From the NCBI GenBank assembly GCA_017474045.1, contig JAFUHX010000056.1:18445-82444 (forward strand): a DNA stretch of 64,000 bases, written 5' to 3'. Source of the DNA: Clostridia bacterium (GTDB lineage Bacteria; Bacillota; Clostridia; Oscillospirales; Acutalibacteraceae). The position numbers and the translations under genes were made by a program. The notes under the pieces were generated by a model. The model had not been told where the DNA came from and searched no databases. It saw only the letters and a program-made list of their open reading frames with translations. Of the stretch, positions 53,623-62,263 are shown piece after piece; position 1 is the first letter of the stretch; the number at the start of each line of letters is the position of its first letter.

Positions 53623-53847
53623 TTAAAGCTTAAATTCGTTTTCAGAGAAATCAGTGTCAATTTTGATTTTTGTCGGAATTCTTTTTAACGGATCATATTT
53701 GAATTTTCTGCAGGAATCGTCTAACTGCATAATTCCCTTATATGAGCAAAGAACGCTTTTTCTATCGTCAGGAACACGGCCGAAACGGCAGTATTCACAT
53801 TTGGGGTCATATTTTTTTTCATCAATCAGTTTTTGCAAGATTTTCAC
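53623..53847 (-). CDS. Small Cys-cluster protein, unknown function
   Basis: This 74-residue protein has CEYCRFG, then C at about 34 and 46 (VLCSYKGIMQLDDSCRKFKYDPLKR split pattern), four Cys that could bind zinc. The PLKR-x-P-x-K motif and acidic C-terminus look conserved-family-like, as in short clostridial proteins, but I cannot name it. GTG 53847 is the start with weak AAAGG upstream. It follows ylbJ in the minus-strand direction only by position: the ylbJ gene lies upstream of this one's 5' side by 31 bases, so they may be co-transcribed. Confidence 0.7.
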   Translation of the reverse strand: MKILQKLIDEKKYDPKCEYCRFGRVPDDRKSVLCSYKGIMQLDDSCRKFKYDPLKRIPTKIKIDTDFSENEFKL

Positions 53848-53878
53848 AGCCTTTATGTTTTTTTATATTATAACATAA

Positions 53879-54991
53879 TTATTTCGCCTTTTCAACCTTG
53901 TGATTAATTTCAATTCTGCCAAGCAAAAAAATAATGCAGGAAATAATAATAAAAATCGAAAGGGGAATATTAGATACATTTGAAAAATAAAAGCTTTCTC
54001 CCGAAGGGGCAGATGTTTTAATACTTATGGGAAAAATCATGGTTGCGATTTTACAAATAACCATTGAAAAGGCTGAATGGATAATTCTTGATGTAAAGAA
54101 ATGCTTCAGCTCAGGCATTATTTTTGTTCCCTGAGACAGAATCTGAAAATGAACAGAAAGACCGCCCCAGGCAATAATTCCGGCAATAAGCTCCGGAGTG
54201 AGCTTGCCGGAGCATATTTCGACTGCATTTGTTACCTCAAGGGTACCAAATAAAAATAGCTTAAGATTCTCTGATAAAGGAAAAATGTTCACAAGAGAAA
54301 CAACACCTGAAAAAATAACAATCCAACAGCAAATAATCCCCATTGAAAAAGCGCTGTTATTTCCTGCAGATACAAATAGATTAACATAATCTTTTTTGTT
54401 TTCTTCTCTTTTGATTGAAAAAATTTTTTCCTCAGTTTTTTCTTTAGAAATAAATTTTGTCAGAAAACCCAGAAAGAGAGAAGATAAAACAACGCTTAAA
54501 TAAATTATAACTCCCATTATTGTGCTTTTATAAATATAAGAGCCAACAAAGCCTATAACAAACGATGGGGCGGGGCAGACGCAAAAAAGAAGCATTCTTC
54601 TCGCTTCGTCAAGAGAAAGCTTTTTTCTCTCATTAAGCTGACAGATCATTTTTGCTCCGACAGGATAACCGCCGATTAACGAAATGAAAATAACTGAAAC
54701 ACTGTCGGCGGGAAGATTGAAAAGAAAGCTTGAAGCTTTTTGGCTCAGCTTAGAGGGTCTGTTGCCTTTAAAGCTGAGATAAAGAGTTGAAAAAAATAAA
54801 AAGGGAAACGTCGAGGGAATAACCTTTTCAAAGCAAAGAAAAACCCCTTTTTTTATTCCGTCTCCAACCTCTGTGGGATATTTTAAAAGAAGCATTGCCG
54901 TGAGAAAAAAGATAAAAGAAAAAATAAGATATTTAATTAATAGCCTTCCTTCTTTTTGAAATATGTTTAATTTTTTAATTCTTTCAGACAT
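53879..54991 (-). CDS. ylbJ: Sporulation integral membrane protein YlbJ
   Basis: This 370-residue protein has about eight membrane helices and two nucleoside-recognition (GATE-like) halves. Blocks FEKVIPSTFPFLFFSTLYLS, SLIGGYPVGAKMICQL and CVCPAPSFVIGFVGS are typical of YlbJ, a sigma-E-dependent protein needed for the spore cortex or envelope. ATG 54991 follows GGGCGGTGA. It is divergent from yqfC, another spore gene, in the same region as the conserved yqfC-yqfD-phoH cluster. Confidence 0.92.
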   Translation of the reverse strand: MSERIKKLNIFQKEGRLLIKYLIFSFIFFLTAMLLLKYPTEVGDGIKKGVFLCFEKVIPSTFPFLFFSTLYLSFKGNRPSKLSQKASSFLFNLPADSVSVIFISLIGGYPVGAKMICQLNERKKLSLDEARRMLLFCVCPAPSFVIGFVGSYIYKSTIMGVIIYLSVVLSSLFLGFLTKFISKEKTEEKIFSIKREENKKDYVNLFVSAGNNSAFSMGIICCWIVIFSGVVSLVNIFPLSENLKLFLFGTLEVTNAVEICSGKLTPELIAGIIAWGGLSVHFQILSQGTKIMPELKHFFTSRIIHSAFSMVICKIATMIFPISIKTSAPSGESFYFSNVSNIPLSIFIIISCIIFLLGRIEINHKVEKAK

Positions 54992-55081
54992 ATAATCACC
55001 GCCCATTTAATCTTATTAATTTGTCATGGTCAAAATCACTTTTTCATAAAATATATTAAAATTAACAAGGCGGTTGATAGA

Positions 55082-55345
55082 ATGTTGAATACAAAAGCAA
55101 AAAATGAAAACAAAAATGAGGGCTTTATCTGTGAAACCGGTGCGCCGCATATTGAAATTGACGGTGGAAAAATATGCTTGATTGAGGGGAGCAAAGGAAT
55201 TATTGAATATAGCGAAGAAACAGTCAGAATAAATTGCGGAAATCTGATTTTTCAAATAAACGGTTTTGATCTTATTCTTGAAGGAATGGAAAACGACAGA
55301 ATTCGGGTTTGCGGAAAAATTATTTCAACAGAATTTTCATATTGA
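55082..55345 (+). CDS. yqfC: Sporulation protein YqfC
   Basis: This 87-residue protein has the YabP/YqfC plan: PHIEIDGGKICLIEGSKGI, a YSEETVRINCG strand and LEGMENDRIRVCGKI, all beta. YqfC acts in the mother cell with YqfD during spore formation. AAGGCGG precedes ATG 55082. It is followed 9 bases later by yqfD. Confidence 0.92.
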   Translation: MLNTKAKNENKNEGFICETGAPHIEIDGGKICLIEGSKGIIEYSEETVRINCGNLIFQINGFDLILEGMENDRIRVCGKIISTEFSY

Positions 55346-55354
55346 GGTGAAGCG

Positions 55355-56518
55355 ATGTTCGTTGTTTTGTTTCGATTGCTTTTTGGCTATGTATGTTTTA
55401 ATGCTAAAGGCGGATTCACAGAAAGGTTTATTAATCTTTGTTCTGTCAGAAAAATCAAAATCAGAAATATAAAAATCTATGAGAACACGCTTTATGCCGA
55501 AACATCAATAAAAAGCTATAAAAAGCTGAAAGAAATTTCCCACCTTTCAGGAATGAAAATCAGGGCAATAGATAAAAGAGGTCTTCCGTTTTTTGCCGCT
55601 AAAAATAAAAAAAGAATAGGTCTGCTCATAGGCCTTTTATTGTCGGTGATTTTTTTGATAGTGTCAACGCAGTTTGTCTGGAGCATTGAGATAACCGGAA
55701 CACAAGAAGCTAACAAAAGAATTATTCAAACGGAGCTTGAAGCCTTGGGTTTATATATCGGAGCGCCAAAGAAAAAAATCAATGCCTATGAGCTTGCAGA
55801 TAAAGCAATGATGTCGCTTTCAGGTGAAGTTTCGTGGCTTGCTGTTAACATAAAAGGGAGCACGGCTGTTGTTGAAGCCAGAGACTACATTAAATGGCGA
55901 GAGGACGAAACCTATCGTGAAGCAAGCAATATTATAGCTGATTTTGATGGCCTGATTTTGTCAATAGATGTTTTTAACGGAAAAAAAGAAGTCAACGAAG
56001 GAAGTGCAGTCAAAAAAGGAGATCTTCTGATAAGCGGAATAGTTGAAAACCGAGATTTATCATCCCAATTTCTTGACGCTTCAGGAGAAATAACGGCCAA
56101 GCACACCGTATCAGGAAAGCTTTCGCAAGATAGCTTAAATGAAACAACAGCCTTTGCTGATATAAAAAGGATTAAAAAAATCAAAATATTAAATGTAACA
56201 ATACCCTTAGGCTTTTTCAAAAAAGAAGAGGGCTATGATGAGTTTGTAAGCGAAAATAAAATGAAATATAACGGAAAAATTCTTCCTTTTTCAATAATAG
56301 AAGTAACAAGACTTTATTATAAAGATTCTGATAAAAAGTTACCGGACGTCAATATCTTTCTTGATTTTTATTTTCAAAAAAATTATGAAAAAATGAAAAA
56401 CACTCTTGTCACAGATAAAAAATATTCAATTAAAGAAAGAAACGGTCTGTTGAGCCTTGAATACAGCTATGAATGTATTGATTTTCTTGGAAAAAAAGAA
56501 AAAATTTTAATTGAATAA
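55355..56518 (+). CDS. yqfD: Sporulation protein YqfD
   Basis: This 387-residue protein has a soluble N-terminal part (about 1-85), a membrane helix at about 88-110 (IGLLIGLLLSVIFLIVSTQFV) with a W-S-I-E-I-x-G motif just after, and a large extracytoplasmic domain (IIQTELEALGLYIG ... GEVSWLAVNIKGSTAVVEARD) typical of YqfD, a stage IV spore protein of unknown mechanism. GAGGTGAAG precedes ATG 55355. Part of the conserved yqfC-yqfD-phoH-ybeY-dgkA series. Confidence 0.92.
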   Translation: MFVVLFRLLFGYVCFNAKGGFTERFINLCSVRKIKIRNIKIYENTLYAETSIKSYKKLKEISHLSGMKIRAIDKRGLPFFAAKNKKRIGLLIGLLLSVIFLIVSTQFVWSIEITGTQEANKRIIQTELEALGLYIGAPKKKINAYELADKAMMSLSGEVSWLAVNIKGSTAVVEARDYIKWREDETYREASNIIADFDGLILSIDVFNGKKEVNEGSAVKKGDLLISGIVENRDLSSQFLDASGEITAKHTVSGKLSQDSLNETTAFADIKRIKKIKILNVTIPLGFFKKEEGYDEFVSENKMKYNGKILPFSIIEVTRLYYKDSDKKLPDVNIFLDFYFQKNYEKMKNTLVTDKKYSIKERNGLLSLEYSYECIDFLGKKEKILIE

Positions 56519-56621
56519 GAAAAATTCAAAAAAGTATTTTTCTTTTCGCTTTTTTGTGATATAATTATAAAAAAGTTTTGTGTTTTGAAACTTTTTCAGA
56601 AAATATCACGAGGTGTTGTCT

Positions 56622-57584
56622 TTGTTTGAGCAAATAATCAATATTGAAAGAATGGAGCAGGCAGTCGGACTTTTCGGTTCTTTTGATGAAAATATTCTAA
56701 TGATCGAAAAGGAGTTTTCAGTTTCCATTATCAGCAGAGGCTCTGAGCTGAAAATTCATGGCGAGGCTGAAAATGTTGCTGCGGCTCAACGGGCAGTCAA
56801 TGCTCTTCTATTAATGCTTAACAAGGGCGAAACAATAAACGAACAAAGTGTCAGATATGTAATTTCAATGGTCAGGGAAGGAAAAGACGATAAGCTTTCT
56901 TCAATGGGCGATTGTGTTTGTATTTCGGCAAGAGGAAAGCCTATAAAAGCCAAAACTCTCGGACAGAAAAAATATATTGAAGCAATAAGAAACAACACCA
57001 TTGTTTTGGGCGTTGGTCCTGCCGGAACGGGAAAGACCTATCTTGCTGTCGCTCTTGCAGTAACTGCTTTCAGGGCAAAAGAGGTCAACAGAATAATTCT
57101 TACCAGACCGGCTGTTGAAGCGGGTGAGAAGCTTGGCTTTCTTCCCGGTGATCTTCAACAAAAGGTTGACCCATATCTAAGACCTCTTTATGATGCGCTT
57201 TTTGATATGCTCGGTCCCGAAAACTTTCAAAGATGTCAGGAAAAAGGACTCATCGAGGTTGCACCTCTTGCCTATATGCGAGGAAGAACCCTTGATGATA
57301 GCTTTATAATTCTCGATGAAGCTCAGAACACCACTCCCGAACAGATGAAAATGTTTCTGACACGTCTTGGTTTCAACTCAAAAATTGTTGTAACCGGCGA
57401 TATTACTCAAATTGACCTTCCTGACGGAAAACGTTCCGGTCTGGTTGAGGTAATAAAAATTCTTAAAAATGTTTCAGACATTGAAGTTTGCAAATTTTCT
57501 CAAAAAGACGTAGTCAGACATAAGCTTGTTCAAGACATAATTAAAGCTTATGAAAAATATGAGGAGGCAAAGAAAAGAAAATGA
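56622..57584 (+). CDS. phoH: PhoH-family ATPase
   Basis: This 320-residue cytoplasmic P-loop ATPase has an N-terminal KH-like RNA-binding region (about 20-75) and a PhoH core with GVGPAGTGKTYLAVALAV (Walker A), SFIILDEAQNTT (Walker B) and GDITQIDLP. It is placed with ybeY as in many bacteria, where it is linked to RNA processing. The start is uncertain: GTG 56613, TTG 56616 and TTG 56622 are in frame; TTG 56622 gives proper spacing from CGAGG. It overlaps ybeY by four bases. Confidence 0.92.
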   Translation: MFEQIINIERMEQAVGLFGSFDENILMIEKEFSVSIISRGSELKIHGEAENVAAAQRAVNALLLMLNKGETINEQSVRYVISMVREGKDDKLSSMGDCVCISARGKPIKAKTLGQKKYIEAIRNNTIVLGVGPAGTGKTYLAVALAVTAFRAKEVNRIILTRPAVEAGEKLGFLPGDLQQKVDPYLRPLYDALFDMLGPENFQRCQEKGLIEVAPLAYMRGRTLDDSFIILDEAQNTTPEQMKMFLTRLGFNSKIVVTGDITQIDLPDGKRSGLVEVIKILKNVSDIEVCKFSQKDVVRHKLVQDIIKAYEKYEEAKKRK

Positions 57585-58087
57585 AAGATAAAATCAAGGT
57601 AATAATCACAAATGATCAGTTTTCAATAAAAATTCCTGCAGGAATGAGAATGTTGATTAGACGTTGCTGCAATGCAGTTTTGGTCAACGAAAAATTTAAA
57701 GGTCCGGCTGAAATCAGTGTTACCATAGTTGATGATGAACAAATCCATCAGCTTAATTTAAAACACAGAAATATCGACCGACCCACCGATGTTTTGTCTT
57801 TCCCTTTGGGTGTTGACGGAGTTTATGACATCAATAACGACACCGGAGCTCAGCTTTTGGGTGATATTGTTATTTCTATTGAAACAGCTGTCAGACAGGC
57901 TGAGCTTTACGGCCATTCCTTAAATCGTGAAATTGCTTTTCTCACCGTTCATTCAATGCTTCATCTTCTTGGCTATGACCATGAGCCCGGAGGTCTTGAA
58001 TTGGTCAGAATGAGGGAAAAAGAAGAAGCTGTTTTAACACAGCTGGGTCTTGTCAGAAGCGGAAGCTACTATACAATGAATGAATAA
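57581..58087 (+). CDS. ybeY: Endoribonuclease YbeY (rRNA maturation factor)
   Basis: This 168-residue metalloprotein has the zinc motif HSMLHLLGYDHE and the conserved RPTDVLSFPLG and LGDIVIS blocks. It processes 16S rRNA 3' ends and acts in ribosome quality control. It overlaps phoH by four bases and is followed by a small hairpin and dgkA. Confidence 0.95.
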   Translation: MKDKIKVIITNDQFSIKIPAGMRMLIRRCCNAVLVNEKFKGPAEISVTIVDDEQIHQLNLKHRNIDRPTDVLSFPLGVDGVYDINNDTGAQLLGDIVISIETAVRQAELYGHSLNREIAFLTVHSMLHLLGYDHEPGGLELVRMREKEEAVLTQLGLVRSGSYYTMNE

Positions 58088-58093
58088 AAAAGA

Positions 58094-58115
58094 AAGCCAC
58101 TCTCAGTGGCTTTTG
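58094..58115 (+). terminator. Short hairpin between ybeY and dgkA
   Basis: AGCCACT-ctc-AGTGGCT is followed by only TTT, and its end runs into the dgkA ribosome site. It may reduce dgkA expression rather than end transcription. Confidence 0.45.
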
Positions 58116-58123
58116 GTGGAGTC

Positions 58124-58606
58124 ATGAAACATTACATAAATCTTTTTAAAAGCTTTTTCTATGCTTTCAGAGGAATTCTCTCAACGGTTAATACAGAACG
58201 TAACATGAGAATTCATCTGACCTGCATGATCTATATGTTTTCATTTTTGCTTCTGACTGATTGGTGGGAGCTTTCAAAGGGTGAATGGTGTGCAATACTT
58301 CTTGCCTGCGCGTTGGTTATTTCAGGTGAAATTGTTAACACGGCCATTGAAAATGTTGTTGATATGGTAACAAAAGATTATAATGAATACGCTAAAAGGG
58401 CAAAGGATGCAGGCTCAGGTGCTGTTCTTGTCAGCGCAATTGTTGCTGTTGCCGTGGGTTTAATTACTCTTTATCAGCCGGAAGCATTCAGCTCTATGTT
58501 TGGCTATTTCAAAGAAAACCCTGTTTCTCTGGTCTTGTTCATCCTTAGTATCATTCCGGCGACATTATTCATTTTCTTCGGAATTCCCATTGGCAAAAAG
58601 AAATAA
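58124..58606 (+). CDS. dgkA: Diacylglycerol/undecaprenol kinase family protein
   Basis: This 160-residue protein has the DgkA plan: amphipathic N-terminus (FKSFFYAFRGI), RNMRIHL, then three membrane helices with the catalytic-site motif SGEIVNTAIENVVD. Gram-positive members phosphorylate undecaprenol. An extra pair of hydrophobic segments at the C-terminus (about 105-155) is longer than the usual 120 residues. ATG 58124 follows GGTGGAG; the frame to 58106 includes the hairpin. Confidence 0.9.
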   Translation: MKHYINLFKSFFYAFRGILSTVNTERNMRIHLTCMIYMFSFLLLTDWWELSKGEWCAILLACALVISGEIVNTAIENVVDMVTKDYNEYAKRAKDAGSGAVLVSAIVAVAVGLITLYQPEAFSSMFGYFKENPVSLVLFILSIIPATLFIFFGIPIGKKK

Positions 58607-58646
58607 TAAAAAATAAAAACACACTAACAAATCGAAAGTACTAAAT

Positions 58647-58680
58647 AAGCCGACAGATCTGAACGTGAATCTGTCGGCTT
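58647..58680. terminator. Hairpin between convergent dgkA and CofE-like genes
   Basis: The perfect 12-bp stem AAGCCGACAGAT / ATCTGTCGGCTT with a 10-base loop sits between the converging genes. T tails are weak on both sides. Confidence 0.65.
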
Positions 58681-58689
58681 GAATATTAT

Positions 58690-59394
58690 TTAAACTTTTC
58701 TGACAATAGCAATGGGGGTTGATTGGTCTGACTGACCGAGAGGATTATCTTTAAATACTTGTTTACAGAAATCAATACTGATTTCTTCAGAGCTTCTTCC
58801 AAGAACCTCAACGCCGATATCGTTTGCATCAATAACAACAACCTTGCAGCCAAGATAATCTGAAAGCTCACGGGCAACCTTGTCGGGTTCTGCAGGAGCC
58901 ATTTTGGCAAAGTGATTGTAGGGAGGAATTGTGCAGTCGCAAGGACCGTCAATAGCGCGGGCTTTTGTTCCGGCTACTTTATAAAATACTCCTCTGACAC
59001 CAAAGGGTTTAGTAACAGCTGAACAAAAAGCTGCGAGAAGCATTCTTGCGGTTCCCACATCTCGAAGAGCAAGCTCCATTGTCCAGGGAGAACCGAGCCC
59101 AATTCCATAGGGTGATTTATAAACAAATTTGCAAAGTAATTTTGCTAAGGGGCGGGGATTGATGTCGTCAATGTTAAAGGCTCTGCCCTGAGTGATAGCA
59201 ATAACCTTTTCGCTGATAAACATATAGTCGTCCTTTTCAACATGGCCGACAACATATTTGTCTAAAACGTCTTTAATTTTTTCGTCACTCATAATAACAT
59301 GAGTTTTAACTGGAAATCTTGAATATGAACCAAAGTCTGCGGTTTCAATGTTTATATTTTTTCCCTCATTGGGAATAAACTTGCTGTTTTCCAT
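58690..59394 (-). CDS. CofE-like gamma-glutamyl ligase family protein
   Basis: This 234-residue protein resembles coenzyme F420-0:L-glutamate ligase (CofE): VPVK-like FPVKTHVIM, FISEKVIAITQGRA, and the C-terminal IDANDIGVEVLGRS. In clostridia lacking F420 such proteins are common with unknown substrate. A Cys pair in DGPCDCTIPPYNHF is conserved-looking. Cytoplasmic, monocistronic. The start is ATG 59394 with AGGAATT before it. Confidence 0.85.
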   Translation of the reverse strand: MENSKFIPNEGKNINIETADFGSYSRFPVKTHVIMSDEKIKDVLDKYVVGHVEKDDYMFISEKVIAITQGRAFNIDDINPRPLAKLLCKFVYKSPYGIGLGSPWTMELALRDVGTARMLLAAFCSAVTKPFGVRGVFYKVAGTKARAIDGPCDCTIPPYNHFAKMAPAEPDKVARELSDYLGCKVVVIDANDIGVEVLGRSSEEISIDFCKQVFKDNPLGQSDQSTPIAIVRKV

Positions 59395-59620
59395 TTGATA
59401 AATTCCTTTCTTGTTTTTTTCTTTTGCCGCTACATTATATAACAGTATTATTAATATTTAATTCTGATTTAGAAATTTAATAACACAAAAGAAGCAGTTA
59501 TTTTAAAAATAATAATGTATTAGCTTTATTTTCTAACCTTTAAAATAAATTTTTTCATGGTTTTAAAGAATTATATAAAAAAAGAATAAGCGAAATGTTG
59601 TTTATATATGGTTTAATTTA

Positions 59621-59649
59621 TTGACATATATAATTTTTAATGCTATAAT
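59621..59649 (+). promoter_or_regulatory. Strong sigma-A promoter for the Crp-like regulator operon
   Basis: A consensus TTGACA (59621-59626), a 17-base spacer and TATAAT (59644-59649). This is the best promoter match noticed in the window. Confidence 0.92.
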
Positions 59650-59659
59650 TCATTAAAAG

Positions 59660-59675
59660 TGTTTCATTTGAGACA
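59660..59675 (+). promoter_or_regulatory. Near-palindromic operator downstream of the promoter
   Basis: TGTTTCA-tt-TGAGACA (one mismatch) lies right at or after the start of transcription, just before the Crp-like gene. Its place would suit autorepression. Confidence 0.55.
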
Positions 59676-59700
59676 GTTACAGATTGAAAGAAGGTTTATG

Positions 59701-60369
59701 ATGCTTAACGAAAAAATTATCAGCATTCTTTCAAAAACTGATTTATTTCAAAAGGCTGATTTCGGCGCAATTTCATCAGTTCTGACAGAGAATAACGCTC
59801 GGTTGGTTTCTTATAAAAACACGGAAACAATCTTTTCATCCAAGAAATATAAAAACTCTGTGGGTGTTATTGTTAAGGGTAGCGCCAAGGTTTTTAAAAG
59901 CGGTGGAGAGGTTCTTGTCAGCCGTCTTTCCGAAGGTGATATTTTCGGCTGTCAGGCTCTGTTTATCGGTGGTGAATTTTTCCCAAATGAAATAGTTTCT
60001 TGCGGTGAAACGGTTGTTTTATATTTAGACAAATCCGTGATTGTTGATTTAATGGAAACTGATATCAACTTTGCTTTTGACTATATCAGATATCTTTCGC
60101 GAAGAATTCATTTTTTAAACCGACGAATAGAAAATTTTACCGGTGGAAGCGCTGAAAGCCGACTGGCAGGCTATCTTCTTTCGTGTTTCGGTGGAGAGCG
60201 AACCTATGTTCTCGACAGATCCATGACTCAGCTTTCGTTTTCTCTTGATATCAGCCGCGCTTCTCTTTATCGTGCTTTTGACAGCTTGATTAGCTGTGGA
60301 ATCATTGAGAAAGAGGGGAAAGAAATCAAACTCGTTGATAAAGAGGGACTAATATCCCTTATATCATAA
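59701..60369 (+). CDS. Crp/Fnr-family transcriptional regulator
   Basis: This 222-residue regulator has a cyclic-nucleotide-binding-like beta roll (about 20-115; GVIVKGSAKVFKSGGEVLV, RLSEGDIFGCQALF), a dimer helix (FDYIRYLSRRIHFLNRRI) and a winged HTH (SFSLDISRASLYRAFDSLISCG). There is no N-terminal Cys cluster for iron-sulfur as in Fnr, and cAMP-binding residues are not obvious. ATG 59701 is used; ATG 59698 is next to it but closer to AAGAAGG. It lies 39 bases before an uptake operon and probably controls it. Confidence 0.92.
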   Translation: MLNEKIISILSKTDLFQKADFGAISSVLTENNARLVSYKNTETIFSSKKYKNSVGVIVKGSAKVFKSGGEVLVSRLSEGDIFGCQALFIGGEFFPNEIVSCGETVVLYLDKSVIVDLMETDINFAFDYIRYLSRRIHFLNRRIENFTGGSAESRLAGYLLSCFGGERTYVLDRSMTQLSFSLDISRASLYRAFDSLISCGIIEKEGKEIKLVDKEGLISLIS

Positions 60370-60408
60370 ATCTGAGCTTTTGCTCTTAATAATGAAAGGA
60401 AATATATC

Positions 60409-61479
60409 ATGAAAAATTTTAAAAGAATTTTAGCTCTTCTTACCGTTGTTGCCATTGTTTTTGCTTTCGCTGCTTGTTCAAATCCTTTTGCAAATAACAA
60501 TTCAACAACTTCAACAACTTCAACAACTCTTCCTGAGGAAACAACCGTTGACAGCTACAGCGGCCCCACAATCAAGGTTGCAGCAATCAAAGGCCCCACA
60601 GGAATGGGAATGGTTAATCTTATGAACAGCAATGCTTATAAATTCACGCTGACAAGTGATCCTACTGAAATTGTTTCACTTATTGCAACAAAAGGTGTTG
60701 ATATTGCTGCTTGTCCTCTTAATCTCGCCGCTAATCTCTATAAGAAGACCGGCGGACAGATTCAGATTCTCGGAATTAATACATTAGGCGTTCTTTATGT
60801 TTTAACTAATGGTGAAACTGTTTCAAACATCAAAGATCTTGAAGGAAAAACTGTTTATGCAACAGGTCAGGGCTCAACTCCCGAATATATTATTAACAGT
60901 ATTCTTGAAAAAAATAATCTTAAAGATAAGGTAACTGTTGAATATTTAAGTGAACATAGTGAGCTTGCCGCTAAAATTGCTTCAGGCAACGCTTCAATCG
61001 CTATACTTCCCGAACCCTTTGTTACTGTTGCAACATCAAAAAATGCCGATATAAAGGTTGCTCTCAGCCTGACTGAAGAGTGGAACGAGGTTAACCCCGA
61101 TACTCAGCTTGCTCAGGGCTGTGTTATTGCCAGAACTGAATTTATCAAAGAAAATCCTGAATCAGTTGAAAAGTTTATAAACGACAATAAGGCTTCTGTT
61201 GAATATCTCAACACAAATCCCGTTGCAGCTTCTGAAAAAATTGTTTCAAACGGAATTCTTGATGCAGGAGTTTTCGCTGTTGATGAAACAGCTAAAGACG
61301 CTGCAGCTCTTAAAGAGACCAAGGTTAAGGGAATAATCTCAAGATGTAACATTGTTTTCATTGACGGCGAAGAAATGAAAGCAATAGCTAAAGCAAATCT
61401 TGAAACATATTTCAACGCAGAACCCACCTCTGTTGGCGGTGCAGTTCCTGCTGATGATATTTATTATGCTTCAAAATAA
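60409..61479 (+). CDS. ABC transporter substrate-binding lipoprotein (SsuA/TauA/NMT1-like)
   Basis: This 356-residue lipoprotein has a lipobox FAFAACSNPF with the lipidated Cys near residue 23, a Thr/Ser-rich linker (about 28-45), and a two-lobe periplasmic-binding fold (IKVAAIKGPTGMGMVNLM, LEGKTVYATGQGSTPEYII, ILPEPFV). It belongs with the nitrate/sulfonate/taurine or thiamin-precursor (NMT1) binders. The ligand cannot be fixed from sequence. It overlaps the permease gene by 14 bases. Confidence 0.93.
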   Translation: MKNFKRILALLTVVAIVFAFAACSNPFANNNSTTSTTSTTLPEETTVDSYSGPTIKVAAIKGPTGMGMVNLMNSNAYKFTLTSDPTEIVSLIATKGVDIAACPLNLAANLYKKTGGQIQILGINTLGVLYVLTNGETVSNIKDLEGKTVYATGQGSTPEYIINSILEKNNLKDKVTVEYLSEHSELAAKIASGNASIAILPEPFVTVATSKNADIKVALSLTEEWNEVNPDTQLAQGCVIARTEFIKENPESVEKFINDNKASVEYLNTNPVAASEKIVSNGILDAGVFAVDETAKDAAALKETKVKGIISRCNIVFIDGEEMKAIAKANLETYFNAEPTSVGGAVPADDIYYASK

Positions 61480-62263
61480 AGGAACTGAAAAACTTAAAAA
61501 ATTAATATTAAAAGTTGCCATACCCCTATTCTGGTTAGGAGTATGGCAAGGTGTGTTTTGCCTGATAAATAAAGAAATATTAATTGCTTCGCCGGCGGAA
61601 GTTTTCAGTCGTCTGAAATTTCTGACTGCAACAACTGATTTTTGGAAAAGTATTTTCTTTTCTTTTTTAAGAATTATTTCAGGCTATTTTCTGGGTGTGG
61701 TTTTTGGTGTTGTATTGGCTGTTGTAACAAGTTTTTCTTCAGTTTTAAAAGAGCTTTTTCATCCGATAATCAGCCTCGGAAGAGCAACACCTGTTGCTTC
61801 GTTTATCATTCTCGCTCTTGTCTGGATAAAAAAAGACTATGTTCCGGTTTTTATTGTTCTGTTAATAGTTTTTCCGATTGTTTATTCAAATGTTTCGAAG
61901 GCGATTGAAGAAACACCGAAAACTTATCTTGAAAGTGCAAAAGTATATGGATTTTCTTTCTTCAAAAAGGTCAGGGCAATTTATTTTCATAGCGTTTTGC
62001 CCTTGTTTTCAGCCGCGTGTGTTTCTTCTTTGGGCTTAGCTTGGAAATCAGGCGTTGCGGCCGAGGTACTTGCAATGCCTCAGATGTCTGTGGGCTATAA
62101 TCTTTATCGCTCGAAAATCAATATTGAAACAGCTGATCTTTTTGCATGGACAGCAGTTGTTGTGGTTCTCAGCGTTTTACTTGAAAAACTGATTAAACTG
62201 ATTCTGAAGGAAAATGCCAAAAGAAAGAAGAGGAGTGTAGGTAATGACGAAACCGATTCTTAA
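61466..62263 (+). CDS. ABC transporter permease (SsuC/TauC type)
   Basis: This 265-residue protein has six membrane helices and the EAA loop region SKAIEETPKTYLESAKVYGFSFFKKVRAIYF-type sequence (key residues EE, A-x-x-Y-G), typical of nitrate/sulfonate/taurine permeases. ATG 61466 is used, within the 3' end of the binding-protein gene; no clear ribosome site is visible, so translation is probably coupled. It overlaps the ATPase gene by 20 bases. Confidence 0.9.
   Translation: MLQNKGTEKLKKLILKVAIPLFWLGVWQGVFCLINKEILIASPAEVFSRLKFLTATTDFWKSIFFSFLRIISGYFLGVVFGVVLAVVTSFSSVLKELFHPIISLGRATPVASFIILALVWIKKDYVPVFIVLLIVFPIVYSNVSKAIEETPKTYLESAKVYGFSFFKKVRAIYFHSVLPLFSAACVSSLGLAWKSGVAAEVLAMPQMSVGYNLYRSKINIETADLFAWTAVVVVLSVLLEKLIKLILKENAKRKKRSVGNDETDS

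Larger units (their letters stand above)
59395..59700. other. 306-base intergenic region before the Crp-like gene
   Basis: AT-rich sequence with no gene. Apart from the CofE-like gene's leader on the left and the promoter/operator at 59621-59675 I see nothing else: no terminator-like stem, tRNA or repeat. Confidence 0.7.

Noticed and set aside
60500-60535. Repeat TCAACAACT in the binding-protein gene
   Set aside because: It encodes the Ser/Thr-rich linker after the lipobox; a short coding repeat, not a separate element.
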